Positions 37,420-49,625 of a stretch of DNA of 64,000 nucleotides are shown in pieces (the stretch's first letter is position 1; the number at the start of each line of letters is the position of its first letter). The position numbers and the translations under genes are program-made. This stretch comes from Megascapheus bottae (Eukaryota; Chordata; Mammalia; Rodentia; Geomyidae). The notes beneath the pieces were generated by a model. It was not told the origin of the DNA. It did no database searches and saw nothing but the letters and a program-made list of their open reading frames with translations. The stretch covers positions 19,260,777-19,324,776 of the forward strand of contig JANJXV010000020.1 in NCBI GenBank assembly GCA_024803745.1, read 5' to 3'.

Positions 37420-37618
37420 TGGACATGGTGGGGTCACTGTTAATCTCAGTTTGCATGGGAGGTCTAAGAAGTAAAATTGTAGTCCAGGCTGACTTGGGTA
37501 AAAAACATTCAACCCTAACACAAAGGAATGGAAAGCAGAAAGGGATGGAAGTGGTACTGTGGCTCAAAGTGGTAGAGTGCTAATCTTGAGTGGAAAAAGC
37601 TCAGAGAGAGAATCCAGG

Positions 37619-37622
<4 letters not shown>
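37420..37622 (+). mobile_element. Composite SINE with CT tail
   Basis: A diverged head is followed by GTACTGTGGCTCAAAGTGGT and AGAGTGCTAATCTTGAGTGG. The end of the right part passes straight into a CT microsatellite. Confidence 0.65.
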
Positions 37623-37713
<91 letters not shown>

Positions 37714-37730
37714 GCACACACACACACAGA
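37623..37730 (+). repeat. (CT)n then (CA)n microsatellite
   Basis: About 85 bp of CT is followed by GTCTCG and a short CA run. Apparent frames here are artefacts. Confidence 0.97.
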
Positions 37731-38689
37731 GCAGAAAAGAGTTCAGGATATGGTTTAGATGGTAGAATGTTAGGGAAGTGAAGGATGGAGTCCTGTCATT
37801 CCCCAGGATCAAGCAAAGCACCAGGTTGCAAGCTCATGTTTTTGTCTTCAGGTAGGTCATTCTGACCTTGGTCTCCAGGGGATAATAGCCCCGACATCCT
37901 AGGTGGAACTCTCCATTGTGGGCCTGGCCAAGAACGTCACCCTGGGCCCTCAAGAGACCATAAGCCATCTTTAAATTTTTGCTTCCTTATTAAGCTCTAT
38001 ATAAATCTACCCCCAAATACAGTCCCAAACATGACCTCCAATCCCTTGGGAAGGTCTGTGACCCTTGCTGTTCCTCAGTAAACAGTCCTCACCTGTTGAG
38101 GATCAAGTCTGGTCTATTCTTTTTCCATTCTCCTCCGTTTACCTTGCAGAGGAAGTACAAGGACTTTGGTTCACATCCTACTATTACCACAAAGAAAAAA
38201 ACCCCTAAAGACTCAGAAATGATGAGAACATTTTGGCTGGTATAATTTATTATTTTTGCAGTAAAGATTAATTCTGGGTATTGCATCGATACTCTTTATC
38301 CAACATTGAAGAAATGCCTAATGCGTAGTTAAAAGGCACAGAAGAACCTTTCATTATCTGTAATCATAACTAGTAGGGTTCTGTCATATGGCCCAACTAC
38401 CAACTATATTTACTCTGGTCTCATAGATATCAGAAAAGGACAATTGCAACTGGAATAAGAGTTGGGGATTAAATCCTAATGGTTCCTGTTATAAGGTATA
38501 GCAAAAGACTGAACACATGTGGAAGTCTGCAGGAATCTGTATTCCAGAAGGTTTCCCCAAAGAATTTTCATCTCTACCATTCTTTTAAGATCCCTGGAGC
38601 TAATTCTGACTTTCTCTAGAGGATTGTCTCAAATTCCTCAATCTTTATCTTTCCTTCCTTGAAACCTTCCTCCTGCTTATTATATTTAT
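37731..38689. other. Non-coding, nothing recognised
   Basis: No gene or named repeat is supported. Confidence 0.45.
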
Positions 38690-38775
38690 TAATATTATAT
38701 ATATTTATACAAATTATATTTGTATAAATATATATATTTGTATATATATATTTGTATATTGTATATATTGTAGGG
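38690..38775. repeat. AT-rich simple repeat with perfect inverted repeat
   Basis: An 18-bp arm at 38696-38713 pairs perfectly with 38719-38736 around a 5-base loop (TTATA). The surroundings are TATATTTG-like repeats. Confidence 0.9.
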
Positions 38776-39076
38776 ACACAAGTGACAAGTTAGTCATTAT
38801 ATTCAATGTTCACAGATGCCTAAAATCATTGGCAAATCGCATGTTAACCACATTTGAATATAACATGTTCAATAAGCTTCTCTTTTACCTTCAGACACAC
38901 TATCAGGTGAGGGAACTGGAATTTTAGGGCAACTGAAGAAAAATGAGTAGTAATTGAAAAAAGTGACAGTAAGCACGCTTTTCTGTTGTCAATAGATTGA
39001 CTCTCATTTGTATATTCATTATACTTCTTCAAATGAGAAAATTAAACCTACTGCTTGAAGTTTAGAGATATTGTAC

Positions 39077-39081
<5 letters not shown>

Positions 39082-39132
<51 letters not shown>
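39082..39132 (+). repeat. (CA)n microsatellite
   Basis: About 25 CA units abut the tail side of a reversed SINE. Confidence 0.97.
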
Positions 39133-39135
<3 letters not shown>

Positions 39136-39149
39136 TCCTTCCTTTGTAG

Positions 39150-39338
39150 AACCTGAAATCAGGGTTTGAACACTGTGTTTGAGCTTTTTCACTCAAGGCT
39201 AGTGCTCTACCACTTTGAGCCACAGTGCCACTTCCTATTTTCTAGTAGTTAATCAGAGATAAGAGTCTCACAGACTTTCCTGCCTTGATCCTCAGATCTC
39301 AACTTCCTGAGTAGCTAGGATCACAGGCCACCAGTCCT
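39150..39338 (-). mobile_element. Composite SINE, reversed
   Basis: ACTCAAGGCTAGTGCTCTAC, GTAGTTAATCAGAGATAAGA and GAGTAGCTAGGATCACAGGC. Confidence 0.82.
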
Positions 39339-40689
39339 TAAAAAGTCTTGAGTAAATGTACTTTAAATATGTAAGTATATTTTGTATAAGTGTATAATAA
39401 GTATTACATATATGCATAGTCATACATATACATATAAACTATATTGGGTATATAGTCTCAAATTTAACTGACTTGAAATTTTAAAATGCTTATCTCTGCT
39501 TCTCAGATACCTTGTGGTTCTTTGAGAGAAACACTCAGGGTCATGCAGCTGAAAGCTCCAAATAGAACACAGACTAATGGTATTTACTGTCACTTAATCC
39601 TAGCTATTGACTGATTTATTACCAAGGCTTTGCCTTTTTCATTTTTCCCCCCATGTTACTTAATCTGACATTTGTTTTTAAAGAAGGAGTTCCCCGGTTT
39701 CCATTCCTCGCATAAATAATGAACGCTCAGGAAAGCCTTCCACTTATTCTCCTCCTTCCTACCTTTGAACCATTCACTCCAGAACAATTACCAACCCCAG
39801 GGGAAGTGCAGGGAACTGTGACTCTAGAAAACAGGCCCAGCATGGGGTCACTTGGCAAAGCTGTACTCAGCCTTGTGAATAGCTCATGTTTATAACAAGC
39901 AAAAAAAGTCATAATGCCACAAATTCTACAAAGTACAACCATAGAGCAGACCTCAAGAGGGCCTTAGTATTGACAGGAGTGATAATCCAGGGGACCCTGC
40001 CAGCCATGTGTGAAATTGAGCACCCTGGCTTCTCTCAAGTGAGATACTAATGCCTTGCCAGTGTCTGTCGAGGACCATTGCAGGGATGGGGCTTCTGTGA
40101 TTCTGACAAGGACAGCCTGTGGCTGAAATAGTAGCAGTCCCCATCTGGGAATCATAGATAAGTCTCCTGGAGCTGGTGAGCTGCATCTGGATGACCCCTT
40201 CTTGCTGAATAATCCTGGGCCAAAGATGCTTACCTCTTGGAATCTGAATCCAGGGTCTGACAAGTCCCAACATACTACAGCTTCCATACCTACAAAGTCT
40301 GTACTCGAGTTAACCTATTGATTCCCTGAACTTGTTGCCTGAGGCAGAGAGGGAGCTAATTAAAAGAAAATGGAGCTCTGAAAAAAGAAATCTCTGAGAA
40401 CCTTTCTCAGAGATGCTGCCACTAACCTCAGGAGTTTGAATCACTGCCCAACCTAGAAGCTGACAACATAGCTTTCTCCATACTGCTGAACTACCAATAA
40501 GATGTGTATAAATGGGAAAACAGGAACAAAATCTCAAATACCACTGCTCCTTTCTTTTTCCCTAAGATTTTTAAGTGACATAAAAGAAAGTTGAGAGTAA
40601 ACAAAATAAATATGTTGAGTATATATTTGGGATCATCCCTGCATGCATTTCAGGGATATTTATAAATATCAGCTCAGAAACACTAAATT
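39339..40689. other. Non-coding; short perfect hairpin
   Basis: Two overlapping minus-strand frames of about 106 residues at 39953-40287 have no recognisable domain. A perfect 11-bp hairpin with a 3-base loop lies at 40390-40414 (ATCTCTGAGAA / TTCTCAGAGAT). Confidence 0.5.
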
Positions 40690-40695
40690 CTCTGT

Positions 40696-40880
40696 GCAAT
40701 AAGGACAATTTGTTCCATTTTATAGGTAAGAGAAAATGAGATAGAAGTTAGGTAATTTTTCTTAGATGATCCGAGTCAGCCAGAAAGTCAGTTGGATGAG
40801 ATGACAACTCAAATTGCTGACACCGAAGTATACGTGGAAACCACTAGACCACAGCCTTATCTTTTTCTTTCGAATCAAGT
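40696..40880 (-). mobile_element. Probable MIR-type remnant, reversed
   Basis: CCATTTTATAGGTAAGAGAA, then GAGATAGAAGTTAGGTAATT and ACTCAAATTGCTGACACCGA follow the reversed MIR pattern. Confidence 0.45.
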
Positions 40881-41894
40881 ATAACAAAGCTGCACGTCTA
40901 TGCTTACACAATTCTTGACTGTTTTTTTTTTCTGAAGCAGTTTCAGGTAGATAGGACAAATGAATCACAAGTTATCATGTAATCCTGGCATCCCTTGCAA
41001 GCATTTTGACCATTAGCAAGGAGGGAGAAGTATTTAAAACTTATACTGAGACCCTAATATTTTGTTGGCTGGATTTATGACTCAGATCAGATTGCACTCC
41101 TTCCAAAAAGCTGCAAAGGCATCTTTCCAGATGGTTCCTTCTTCCCAAGAAAAGAACCAGAAAGATGAGATTGCAAGGCTCTTCACAAGAGACCACAAGA
41201 TCGAACAAATAGAGTGTCACTGTCTAAAAATCCTAAATCTTCTAAGTCAAGTAGAGTATGAGTTAGTCACACATGTGCATCTGTCCTGCTGCATTCTGAA
41301 TAAAAATACAGATTAAAAAAATTAAAGATAGGAGTTTACTCCTAAGCAAATTAAATCATTTCTAATGATTAAAAGTGGTTTATCAAGATTCAAAATAGTA
41401 AGCAGAGGGCATCTTGGCAATATGAATCAATCCATGCTCAAACCCCTGCATTTTCCCTTTCCCCAGAATTGAAGAGGTGAAGGCAGAAACAATTATTCCA
41501 AATAGACAGAACTCAAATGAACTGGAGGCCCTGGAAGTTCTACAAAGGACATTTCCTACAGCCCTGTAATGAATCACCCGAGAACCTCAGGAAATGATTT
41601 CACAAAAACAAATTTTGTTTATATTTTGGCGTGTCTCCATGATTTGGCAGAGTGTCCTTCCAGTGTTTTGCCCTGGTCAGTCAGGTAGTGGCTTTCTATT
41701 GCAGAGTCAATTAAAATGTCCAGCATGCCTTTGGTACCTACCATGTTCTCGATTTGGTGCTGGCAGTCAAATGTGTCACCTCAGGGTCTCCATGCGATCT
41801 CTGTAGGCTAGATTCTTTCCATAATCTGGGAGTCTCAGGGTCATTTTCCAAAAGTGCAATAGCTGTTTTAAATTTCCATATGGAAATTCTGAGT
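40881..41894. other. Non-coding, nothing recognised
   Basis: A frame at 41062-41316 (84 residues) is unassigned and lacks supporting features. Confidence 0.45.
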
Positions 41895-42015
41895 AGCCTT
41901 TCCTTTCCTTTTTCTTCTTCTCCTCTCCTGTCCTCTCCTCTCCTGTCCTCTCCTCTCCTGTCCTGTCCTGTCCTGTCCTCTCTTCTCCTGTCCTCTCCTC
42001 TCCTTTCCTTTCCTT
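41895..42015 (+). repeat. (TCCTC/TCCTG)n pentanucleotide microsatellite
   Basis: Interleaved TCCTC and TCCTG units with CTTTC at both ends, abutting the tail side of a reversed SINE. Confidence 0.93.
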
Positions 42016-42204
42016 TTCTGTTGCAGGGCCTGAACTCAGGACCTGGGTGCTGTCCCTGAGCTCTTTGAGAGCTCCTATTTTCTGGTGGTTAATTGGAGAT
42101 AAGAGTTTCATAGACTTCCTTGCCCTGAGGTGGCTTTGAAGTGAGAGCCTCAGATCTCAGCCTCCTGAGTAGCTAGGATTACAGGTGTGAGCCCCCAGCA
42201 ACCA
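42016..42204 (-). mobile_element. Composite SINE, reversed
   Basis: CAGGGCCTGAACTCAGGACC, GGTGGTTAATTGGAGATAAG, CTCCTGAGTAGCTAGGATTA. Part of the right monomer (the tRNA-like A-box area) is deleted. Confidence 0.82.
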
Positions 42205-42211
42205 GATCTGA

Positions 42212-42257
42212 GTAGTGTTTTCCAAGGAGAAAAAGTAGTGTTTTCTAAGGAGAAAAA
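42212..42257 (+). repeat. 23-bp tandem duplication
   Basis: GTAGTGTTTTCCAAGGAGAA is repeated at 42235 with one substitution. Confidence 0.9.
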
Positions 42258-42429
42258 TTTTATCAGTCCATGGGAGAAGAGAATAAGATGACAATTAAAA
42301 AAAAATAGGCACAGTTAACTTGAAGTTGTTGTTTGAAGACTATACCTTTTCCCAATGATTTTGGAGAGATCCATTTTTACAGTAATTGAGGTTTAATTTC
42401 TGTGCAGTTTTCTTTCACTTATTTAGTTT

Positions 42430-42620
42430 TTATTTTTAAATTTTAATGTTAAGGTGATGTAGAGAGGGATTAGTTAAACATGTCAGGTAATGAGAACATT
42501 TCTTTTTGAACAGTGTTGCCCCCTCCCATTTTCTCCCAGTTTTCCCTCCCTCCCCACTTTCTCTGCAAGCTGTAACATAGCATTTAGTATCAATGCTGAA
42601 TTGCTTCATCCTTTGTCCTA
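42430..42620 (-). mobile_element. LINE-1 3'UTR fragment, reversed
   Basis: GATGTAGAGAGGGATTAGTT, GTCAGGTAATGAGAACATTT and CCCCTCCCATTTTCTCCCAG are the reverse of the 3'UTR segments at 12600-12960 and 16030-16150. Confidence 0.7.
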
Positions 42621-42649
42621 CCATTGCAATTCCCTTCTTAAAAAATAGC

Positions 42650-42905
42650 CAAAGCCAGATGCCAATGGCTCACACCTATTATCCTAGCTCCTCAGGAAGC
42701 TGAGATCTGAAGACTGGTGGTTTGAAGGCAGGCCCAGACAGAACAGTCCTGGGAACTCTCACCTCCAATAAACCACTGAGAAAAAAGCCAAACATGGGGA
42801 CATGGCGTTGTGGCTCAAGTGGTAGAATGCTAGGCTTGAGCACAAAAAAGCTCAGGGACAGAGCCCAGACCCTGAGTCCAAGACCCAGAAAAAAAGAAAA
42901 AAAGT
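42650..42905 (+). mobile_element. Composite SINE
   Basis: CCAATGGCTCACACCTATTA, AGGAAGCTGAGATCTGAAGA, linker CACCTCCAATAAACCACTGA, right part TTGTGGCTCAAGTGGTAGAA and an A-rich tail. Confidence 0.85.
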
Positions 42906-43375
42906 TGAGAACAGTGTAATAAGGCCTATATATATTTTTAAGACATTCCATAGTTGAATTCCAGTCTTGTACCAATGTTATTTAAAAAAAAAAACTTTCA
43001 ATACTCTGCTTGAGTAATTCAACTCATTTTGTATCCATTTCCTTTTCTAAATTTTACATTTTTACAACCCAAAACACTGTTGGAAGGAATAAAAATCTGT
43101 GGTAAAATAAGAAGTAAAGTATAATCTAATATAAAATGGTTTTGTCAGGAAAAAATATAGAGGTTTCTACAGGGAGTTCTTGTGTGTCTAGAATTCAATA
43201 TTTTCTAGAGAGAGGAGGATGGTTGCAGGGCTTCTGGATAACATGGAGAATGGGAAAATAGCATTTATGCCTAGAGGAAACAGTTTTGCTTTAAGAGGAA
43301 GGCAAACTATCATGTGATAAATGAGAACGTAGAACCTATTATCTTCCTCATACATTTCCATTGATGGTTTGTTTT

Positions 43376-43620
43376 TCCTTGATGGTATGAGGTTTGAACT
43401 CAGAACCTTGCCCTCACTTAGTTTGTTCAGCTGGCTTGCCCATCTATGCTCATCTAACATTTTACCACTTAAGCCATGCCTCCAAGCTGGTCAGATTATA
43501 TTGGAGATGTAGCCTCTTAGACTTCATTGCCAAGGCTGGCTTTGAAGCACAATTCTCCAGATCTCAGTTTCTTGAGGAGCTGGGATTATGAATTATTGGT
43601 ATGAGTCACTGGTGCCTAGC
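43376..43620 (-). mobile_element. Diverged SINE, reversed
   Basis: GAGGTTTGAACTCAGAACCT, TTTACCACTTAAGCCATGCC, then AGGCTGGCTTTGAAGCACAA and GAGGAGCTGGGATTATGAAT. Confidence 0.65.
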
Positions 43621-44019
43621 TCACATACATTTTTAAAGCTTCATTTTCTCTAGCATCCTCTCCCTATGCACATGTTAGATTATGTAGTCATTCCTGTATG
43701 TGCTGTCTAGACCACAAGGGGCCTCAGCTGAGGAAATAGATCAGCAGAGAGGAAGTTGGGAACTAGGTTTTAACACTTGAGGTTGTACCTAGCATCTAGT
43801 AGTAACTCATAGACTTGAAAAGTTAGCATTACTATCTAGTTGCAAGAGACATTAAACAAAGAGGATAATACCGTTCTCTTACTTGGTGGTTAGTTTCCTA
43901 CTTCTATATAGGAGAAAAGCACTTATAAACAAAAGATGGACGTTTCCTAAGTAGAAATATTGTGTACAAATTGGAATGGGTAGTCACAATATAATGTAAA
44001 AGGGTATCTTTTTTAATTT

Positions 44020-44255
44020 TGGTGGGTTTTTATTTTTTAATGCTAGCACTGGGGCTTTATACCTTTTCTTGGCTTTTTTTTAACAAAAGATTGTTGCTTT
44101 ACCAGTTGAGCCATATCTCCACTTCCAGCTTTTTGATGGTTAATTGAAGATGACGTTTCAGGAACTTTTCTCTCCCATCTGGTTTTGAAATTTGATCTTT
44201 AGATCTCTACTTCCTCAGTAACTAGGATGATAGGCAAAAGTTACCAGCACTTAGC
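44020..44255 (-). mobile_element. Diverged composite SINE, reversed
   Basis: TTTACCAGTTGAGCCATATC, GATGGTTAATTGAAGATGAC and CTCAGTAACTAGGATGATAG. Confidence 0.68.
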
Positions 44256-44511
44256 AGATCAGAATATCTTTTTTAAATTAAGAAAAAAAAACCTCTAACT
44301 CTTCCCAGAATAACTAATCATTCCTTGGTTGGAGGATTTTATTTCTGGTGCTGTGATGTTTACTCCTGTGAGGCAGCTAATTCTATTACAAGATAGCAGA
44401 AGCTGTCAGAAAATATTTTGCAGTAGGGAGTTACTTGGGGCCTTGAGAATTCTATGCTAGCGCTTTACCACTTAAGCCATGATCCAACCCTCTCTTGCTT
44501 TTAGTGTTTTT

Positions 44512-44717
44512 TTTTGTTTTTTTTTTTTTTGCCAGTCTTGGGCTTGGGCTCAGGGCCTGAGCACTGTCCTTGGACTTTCTCAAGGCTAGAGCTCTACCAC
44601 TTGAGCCTCAGCACCACTTCCAGCTTTTTTTTCTATTTATGTGATATCGAGGAATTGAACCCGGGTATTCGTGCATGCTAGGCAAGCACTCTACCACTAG
44701 GCCAAACTCCCGGCCCC
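44512..44717 (-). mobile_element. IDL-Geo SINE, reversed, with 16-bp TSD
   Basis: A full dimer: reversed Geo (GCCAGTCTTGGGCTTGGGCT, CCACTTGAGCCTCAGCACCA) and ID-like monomer (TGCTAGGCAAGCACTCTACC). TGCTTTTAGTGTTTTT occurs at 44496-44511 and 44718-44733 without mismatch, so this is a young insertion. Confidence 0.95.
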
Positions 44718-44779
44718 TGCTTTTAGTGTTTTTAAGAAAGGGACACTGTTTCTGTCTCTCTCTGCCTCTGCATGTCTGT

Positions 44780-44962
44780 TTGTCTCATTTTCACTTAGAC
44801 AGGACTCAGACAAAAATCCTCTACATTTTGCATCCCAAATAGTGTGAATTTTATCACCAGGCCTGATATGTTTTAGAAGCAGGATCTCAATGACATTTTT
44901 CCCTGACCATCCTCAAACCACAATCCTCCTATCTGTGCCTCGAAAGCTGGGATTAAAAATAA
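44780..44962 (-). mobile_element. Old reversed SINE fragment
   Basis: GCAGGATCTCAATGACATTT, CCATCCTCAAACCACAATCC and GAAAGCTGGGATTAAAAATA. Confidence 0.45.
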
Positions 44963-44997
44963 GAGTTTGACCTAAAAACAACTTTTGTATTGCATCC

Positions 44998-45148
44998 GTA
45001 TATATATCCATATATATACACATTTTGTGTATTCACAAAGCAAATGTATATACATATATATACATATGCACGTGCATATATACACATATGCATACGCATA
45101 TGTACATATGTATGCCTATACATATATGTATACATACACATATATTTG
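44998..45148. repeat. TATA/CATA-type simple repeat
   Basis: Alternating TATATACA and CATATG sequence, including the perfect palindrome ATATGCACGTGCATAT at 45064-45079. Confidence 0.9.
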
Positions 45149-45287
45149 TTTAGTGAATAGGATAAAACTAATAACTTGTATAGTAAACAAGCTCCATGTG
45201 CCCATATCTTGCTTTATGTGCATTATCCATCACAAAAACATGGAACTTACTTTCATTAAGCCAGTATTTCAACTGGGGAAAATTAAT

Positions 45288-45522
45288 ATTTTTAACCAGT
45301 CCTGGGGCTTGAACCCTGGGCCTGGGAGTTGTCTTTGTGTTCCCTTTTGCTCAAGGCTAAAACTCTACCACTTAAGCCACTGCACCACTTCTGGATTTCC
45401 TTGTGATTAATTAGAGATAAGAATCTCATGGACCTACCTGCCCTGGCTGGTTTCGGACTGCAATCCTCAGATCACAGTCTCTTAAATAGCTAGGATTACA
45501 GGCATGAACCGCCAGTGCCCAG
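45288..45522 (-). mobile_element. Composite SINE, reversed, with TSD
   Basis: CCAGTCCTGGGGCTTGAACC, GTGATTAATTAGAGATAAGA and AAATAGCTAGGATTACAGGC. CTGGGGAAAATTAAT (45273-45287) and CTGGGGAAATTAAT (45523-45536) form the target-site duplication. Confidence 0.88.
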
Positions 45523-45544
45523 CTGGGGAAATTAATTCTTATTC

Positions 45545-45635
45545 ATTGAATTATTCCAGGCTACATAACTCCTAAAAGGCAGGCAGCATTATTATCTAAA
45601 ACAGGCAGAGGGATGCTAAGAGCTTGGATATTAGC
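45545..45635 (-). mobile_element. Possible MIR fragment, reversed
   Basis: GGCAGGCAGCATTATTATCT followed by AAACAGGCAGAGGGATGCTA resembles a reversed MIR core. Confidence 0.35.
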
Positions 45636-47084
45636 AAGTCCAGATATATATCAGTCTGTTAACGACTACTCACAGTGGTATTTAGTAATTAATAGAAGGA
45701 ACAATACACACAGTAGCTGTTACAGGCAGCCAGCATGTTTTTATACATTGTGAGCATCTAGTTCTGCAACCTCAGAAGGCCATGAGCCATGATGCACACC
45801 TATGGCACATCTATGTGCAGATGCTTTGTTTTCTGCATAGCCCCTTCTGCACTAGCCCCACATACCCTGACATGTGATATCTGCATTCCAAAAGCCTTTT
45901 TCCTTCCAGGCTAAATATCTGTAGCAGTGTGTACACTGTAGCACAGTCATATATATCAAGAGGATGTTATATTGAGACTTTACTGTTCTTACATACTCTA
46001 TAAAAGTAAAATAGTACCCTAACTTATTTCTAAGGAAGCTTTATAAATTTTTGGAGGGAGGAAGAATATGTTTAAAAATGTCCTCACATGTTAAAAATTA
46101 CGGTAAAATTGTTGGTTAAATGAGGAAATAGAATTATCACCTTCCACTTGAAGATGATGATCAAGTATACTATTCTTTGCAAATGGGGGAGAAACCTCAA
46201 AGTATTTCTGAGATATTTGGGAAATGTTCCACCCATGCTTGTACTGTAACTGAGATTTGAAAGTTCAGCAGGAATAAACTAGATCGAGAAGAAGGGATGC
46301 CTCTAAGAGCATGATGGCCAAATGTGCAAAGCCTGAGCCATAGAACTGAGTATGACAATACAGGAATTGTAATTTAATTCTCTGAACAGAAGAGTCTACT
46401 AGGATCTCTATGCTTAGTCTCTACTGGTAGCTTGCCAAATTGCTTTGTAATTCATTTTCTTCTGTACACACAATAGCCTTGCTCAATAGTCTTGTATTCT
46501 CATTTCAGGTTTACCTTTCCTATCTTTAGCAAGATAGAAGCTGGGGCCTCAGATCGCTAATCGGTCTGGACTACAGCCTTAGTCTGTAGACTTCTCTCTT
46601 TCTCTAGTCTCCAATCAAATGTGGAAACTTTCCATATTACAGACAAATATATGTATAGGAGCGGTAGTTCCAAATGTGCTGTATACCACTTGGAATGTAT
46701 AATTCTACTAAGTACTATACATTTCTTTTCAGATGTGAACAAGGGATGTGGACATATGTTTTAACTTTCAGGAGATCTTCAAGCCTACCTGTACGTGTTA
46801 GGTTTCTAAAATGTCCGCAGTATATAAGGGATATTCTTTTGTTTTGTTTTTTTGTAACCATACTGGAATTTATCTGTTACCTTCTGATATGCAAATATCT
46901 TACCAGTAACACGTTATTTTCTGCTATTCTGAGACATCTAAGGAAGAACTCAGTAGTGTCCTCAGTAGTAGACATGTGAGAGGACAAGATGACGTGGGAA
47001 GAGAATGATACTATGATAAAAGGAAGTATGCTGGAGTTAGTTAGCAGCCAAGGCTTGGAGGTGTTGATATCCAGAGTACTTGTC
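45636..47084. other. Non-coding, nothing recognised
   Basis: The frame at 46674-46979 (101 residues) has no recognisable domain. No named repeat. Confidence 0.45.
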
Positions 47085-47425
47085 TCAGTCTGTGTAGGCA
47101 GCTGTGATAAAACACCATGAACAAAGTGGTATACAGACAATAGAAATTCATTTCTCATACTTCAGAATCCAAGGCCAAGGTTCTGGCAGGCATATATACA
47201 TGGCATTGTGTAGCTGTTTCTTCCAGTGGAGGGAAATGTGAGACCTGTCTCTTGAGCTTTATCAATAAGGTCATCCACCCTACCCATCAGGGGTCTCTTC
47301 TCACGATCTGATTGCCTCTTCAAACACCTCCTTTAATCATCCAAGGATCTAAGCACTGATATCTTCACTTTAAGGATTAAGATGTACAACATAAGACATT
47401 TTTAGGAACACACATGCATTTAAAC
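47085..47425 (-). mobile_element. MaLR/MLT1-type LTR, reversed
   Basis: GTGTAGGCAGCTGTGATAAA, ACCATGAACAAAGTGGTATA, AATAGAAATTCATTTCTCAT, CCAAGGTTCTGGCAGGCATA and TTCAAACACCTCCTTTAATC follow a reversed MLT1/MST order. Confidence 0.65.
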
Positions 47426-48664
47426 CATTTCTAGCGACATAGATGGTACCTAGAGCGATGACTCTGATGGAGAGAAGAATGTGCTGTTAATCTGCCAGTG
47501 TACAGAAAAAGAAATAAAGCCACAGTGAGAGGCATATAGATTCACAAAGCAGAATAGTATAGCCTCAAAGAGCAGAATCCTTTCATGTAAAGATGGAGTA
47601 CCCACAGCCTGGATGAGGGAGGATGGCATAATTCTTTGGTGGTTGTATAACAAGTATTGGGTATGCATGAGTTGAGGTGGTTGAATATATCTGCAAGTGA
47701 TTTTTAATTTGAAATAGGAGCTGAAGTTTTAGAATTTTTTTCTTGTTGTTATTGGCTAAAAGATGCAGTGACTGAAATTGGAAAGTCAGGAAGGAAACCC
47801 AAGTGCAGTAATTTGAGATGAAGAGACAAAGCACTGAAGTGAGAATCCACATGGTAGTGTTAGATGGGTGGACCATTGACACGCAGCAGAGAAGGTGGGC
47901 AAGCATCCTCCTTCATCCAAGGCGGCCATCTCAGCAGGTGCTTGTGTTGGTCCCTGCAGGGGCGGTTACCATTTCTGCATGGAGGGAGGCTGAGACACTG
48001 TGAATGTTGGGAAGTGTGGAGGTGTTGTATAGGGGAGGGTTCTGCCGTACTTGCATCTGGGTCATGTTTTCAGTTTATACATGTCGAGTGCAGGCGATGG
48101 GTTCTGGACTGTTCCTCAAGGATCTTGTAAAAGACTGCTGCGAAAGCCCCAGTGAAAGTGGAGGGCGCTTCTTGATGGAAGGCCACAGCGGAGGGAGTGG
48201 AGAGGAAGCTGCACGGGAGTGTTCAAGAGATGTCTGTAGAACTGGATGATGGGTGAGACTCAAGGGTTGAGCCGGGATCTGGCAAGGGGGGAGTAGATGG
48301 CTTCCTACTTCTGATTCTCTGAGCAGGCAGAGACTGGGCCCAAGTCATAAAATAAAGAGAACAGATTTTGGGAACTTGGTGAATGGAGGAAATACTTTTA
48401 TTGTTGTTGTTCATTTTGAGATGCTTTTCGATTATCCCAAAGCAAAGTCAAGTAGTCATTTGGATAGTGCTATGGAGAGTGACTTAGATTTCACCTAATG
48501 AGTATTTGAGTCATAAAAATACAGTTGTATACTTAAACAATAGATACTGGAATAAGAAAGGGAAGGTCTAAGTAGATGAGGAGAAGTGCTGAAGATGGAG
48601 GTAAATGAGGAAAGCAATGAAAAAAATCAGAGAAAAAAAAAGTGACATGAAAAAGACCACTCCA
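47426..48664. other. Non-coding; locally GC-richer segment 47810-48300
   Basis: Overlapping frames of 61-88 residues occur at 47818-48249, with no domain seen. The segment is GC-richer than its surroundings and a TAAAATAAAG occurs near 48347. It could be an old LTR or an exon of a non-coding transcript; unassigned. Confidence 0.35.
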
Positions 48665-48897
48665 GTGCTGGACATGGTAATTCTTATTTACAATCACAGT
48701 TAGCCCAGTGGTTGGGAAGATAATAGTTTCAAGTCAGCCTGGGAGAATAAAAGTAATGAGGTCTCATGTCTACGAATAAGTGGGCATTGTGCTCCATCAA
48801 AGTTTGAGGAGGGGATCGTGATCTAAAGTTCAGCTGGCAAATTCAAGACTCCACCGTGCAAGCTCAGTACTACCACCACCACACAGAAAAAAAAAAT
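48665..48897 (+). mobile_element. Diverged composite SINE
   Basis: TTCTTATTTACAATCACAGT, AAGTCAGCCTGGGAGAATAA and a right part ending in an A run. Confidence 0.55.
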
Positions 48898-49209
48898 CAG
48901 AACAGAAAATTGAACATTGGATTTGATAACATTAAGTTTTACTTTGACCTGACCCTGAACAAGTGTTGGAGAAATATATCACAATGAAAACACTCACAGT
49001 TACACAGTGATAAGGAGACTCAATAAACCCAAATCCAGATGGAGCTTAAATGTGAAATCTTTTAAAGCATTTAGAAAAAGATAAGAATGCATCATATCTT
49101 TTGAGTAAGGAAAAATTCCTTAGTCAAGAAGCAAGACGTTTTAACGTTGGAGAAATAATTTAAAATTAACTTTGTTGGCTAAAATTTTTTGCTCATCATA
49201 AAGAAATTA

Positions 49210-49417
49210 AGCTGTCTGAGGAAGCTGAGATCTGAAGATCTTGGTTGGAACACCAAACAGGAAAATCTGTGAGACACTTGTCTCCAGTTAAACCACCAAA
49301 AAAACAGAAGTGGTGCTGTGGCTCAAAGTGGCAGAGCACTAGCTTTGAGGCAAAGAGATCAGGGATAGTGCCCGGGCTCCTAGTTCAAGCCCCACAAACA
49401 AAAATTAAAATAAAACT
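49210..49417 (+). mobile_element. Composite SINE, 5' truncated
   Basis: GAGGAAGCTGAGATCTGAAG, linker TTGTCTCCAGTTAAACCACC, then GTGCTGTGGCTCAAAGTGGC and TAGTTCAAGCCCCACAAAC. Confidence 0.82.
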
Positions 49418-49437
49418 GGAAATTAAAAGTGCAGGTC

Positions 49438-49625
49438 GGTCTGGGAGTTTGGCCTAGTGGTAGAGTGCTTGCCTAGCATGCACGAAGACCTGGGTTCGAT
49501 TCCTCGGTACCACATGCATAGAAAAAATCCAGAAGTGGTGCTGAGGCTCAAGTGGTAGATCTCTAGCCTTGAGAAGGTCCAAGGACAGTGCTCTGAGCTC
49601 AAGCCCAGGACTGGCAAAAAAAAAT
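49438..49625 (+). mobile_element. IDL-Geo SINE, well preserved
   Basis: Clean A box (TGGCCTAGTGG) and B box (GGGTTCGATTCCT) in the left monomer, linker ATAGAAAAAATCC, Geo monomer, and an A9 tail. It lies directly after another SINE. Confidence 0.93.
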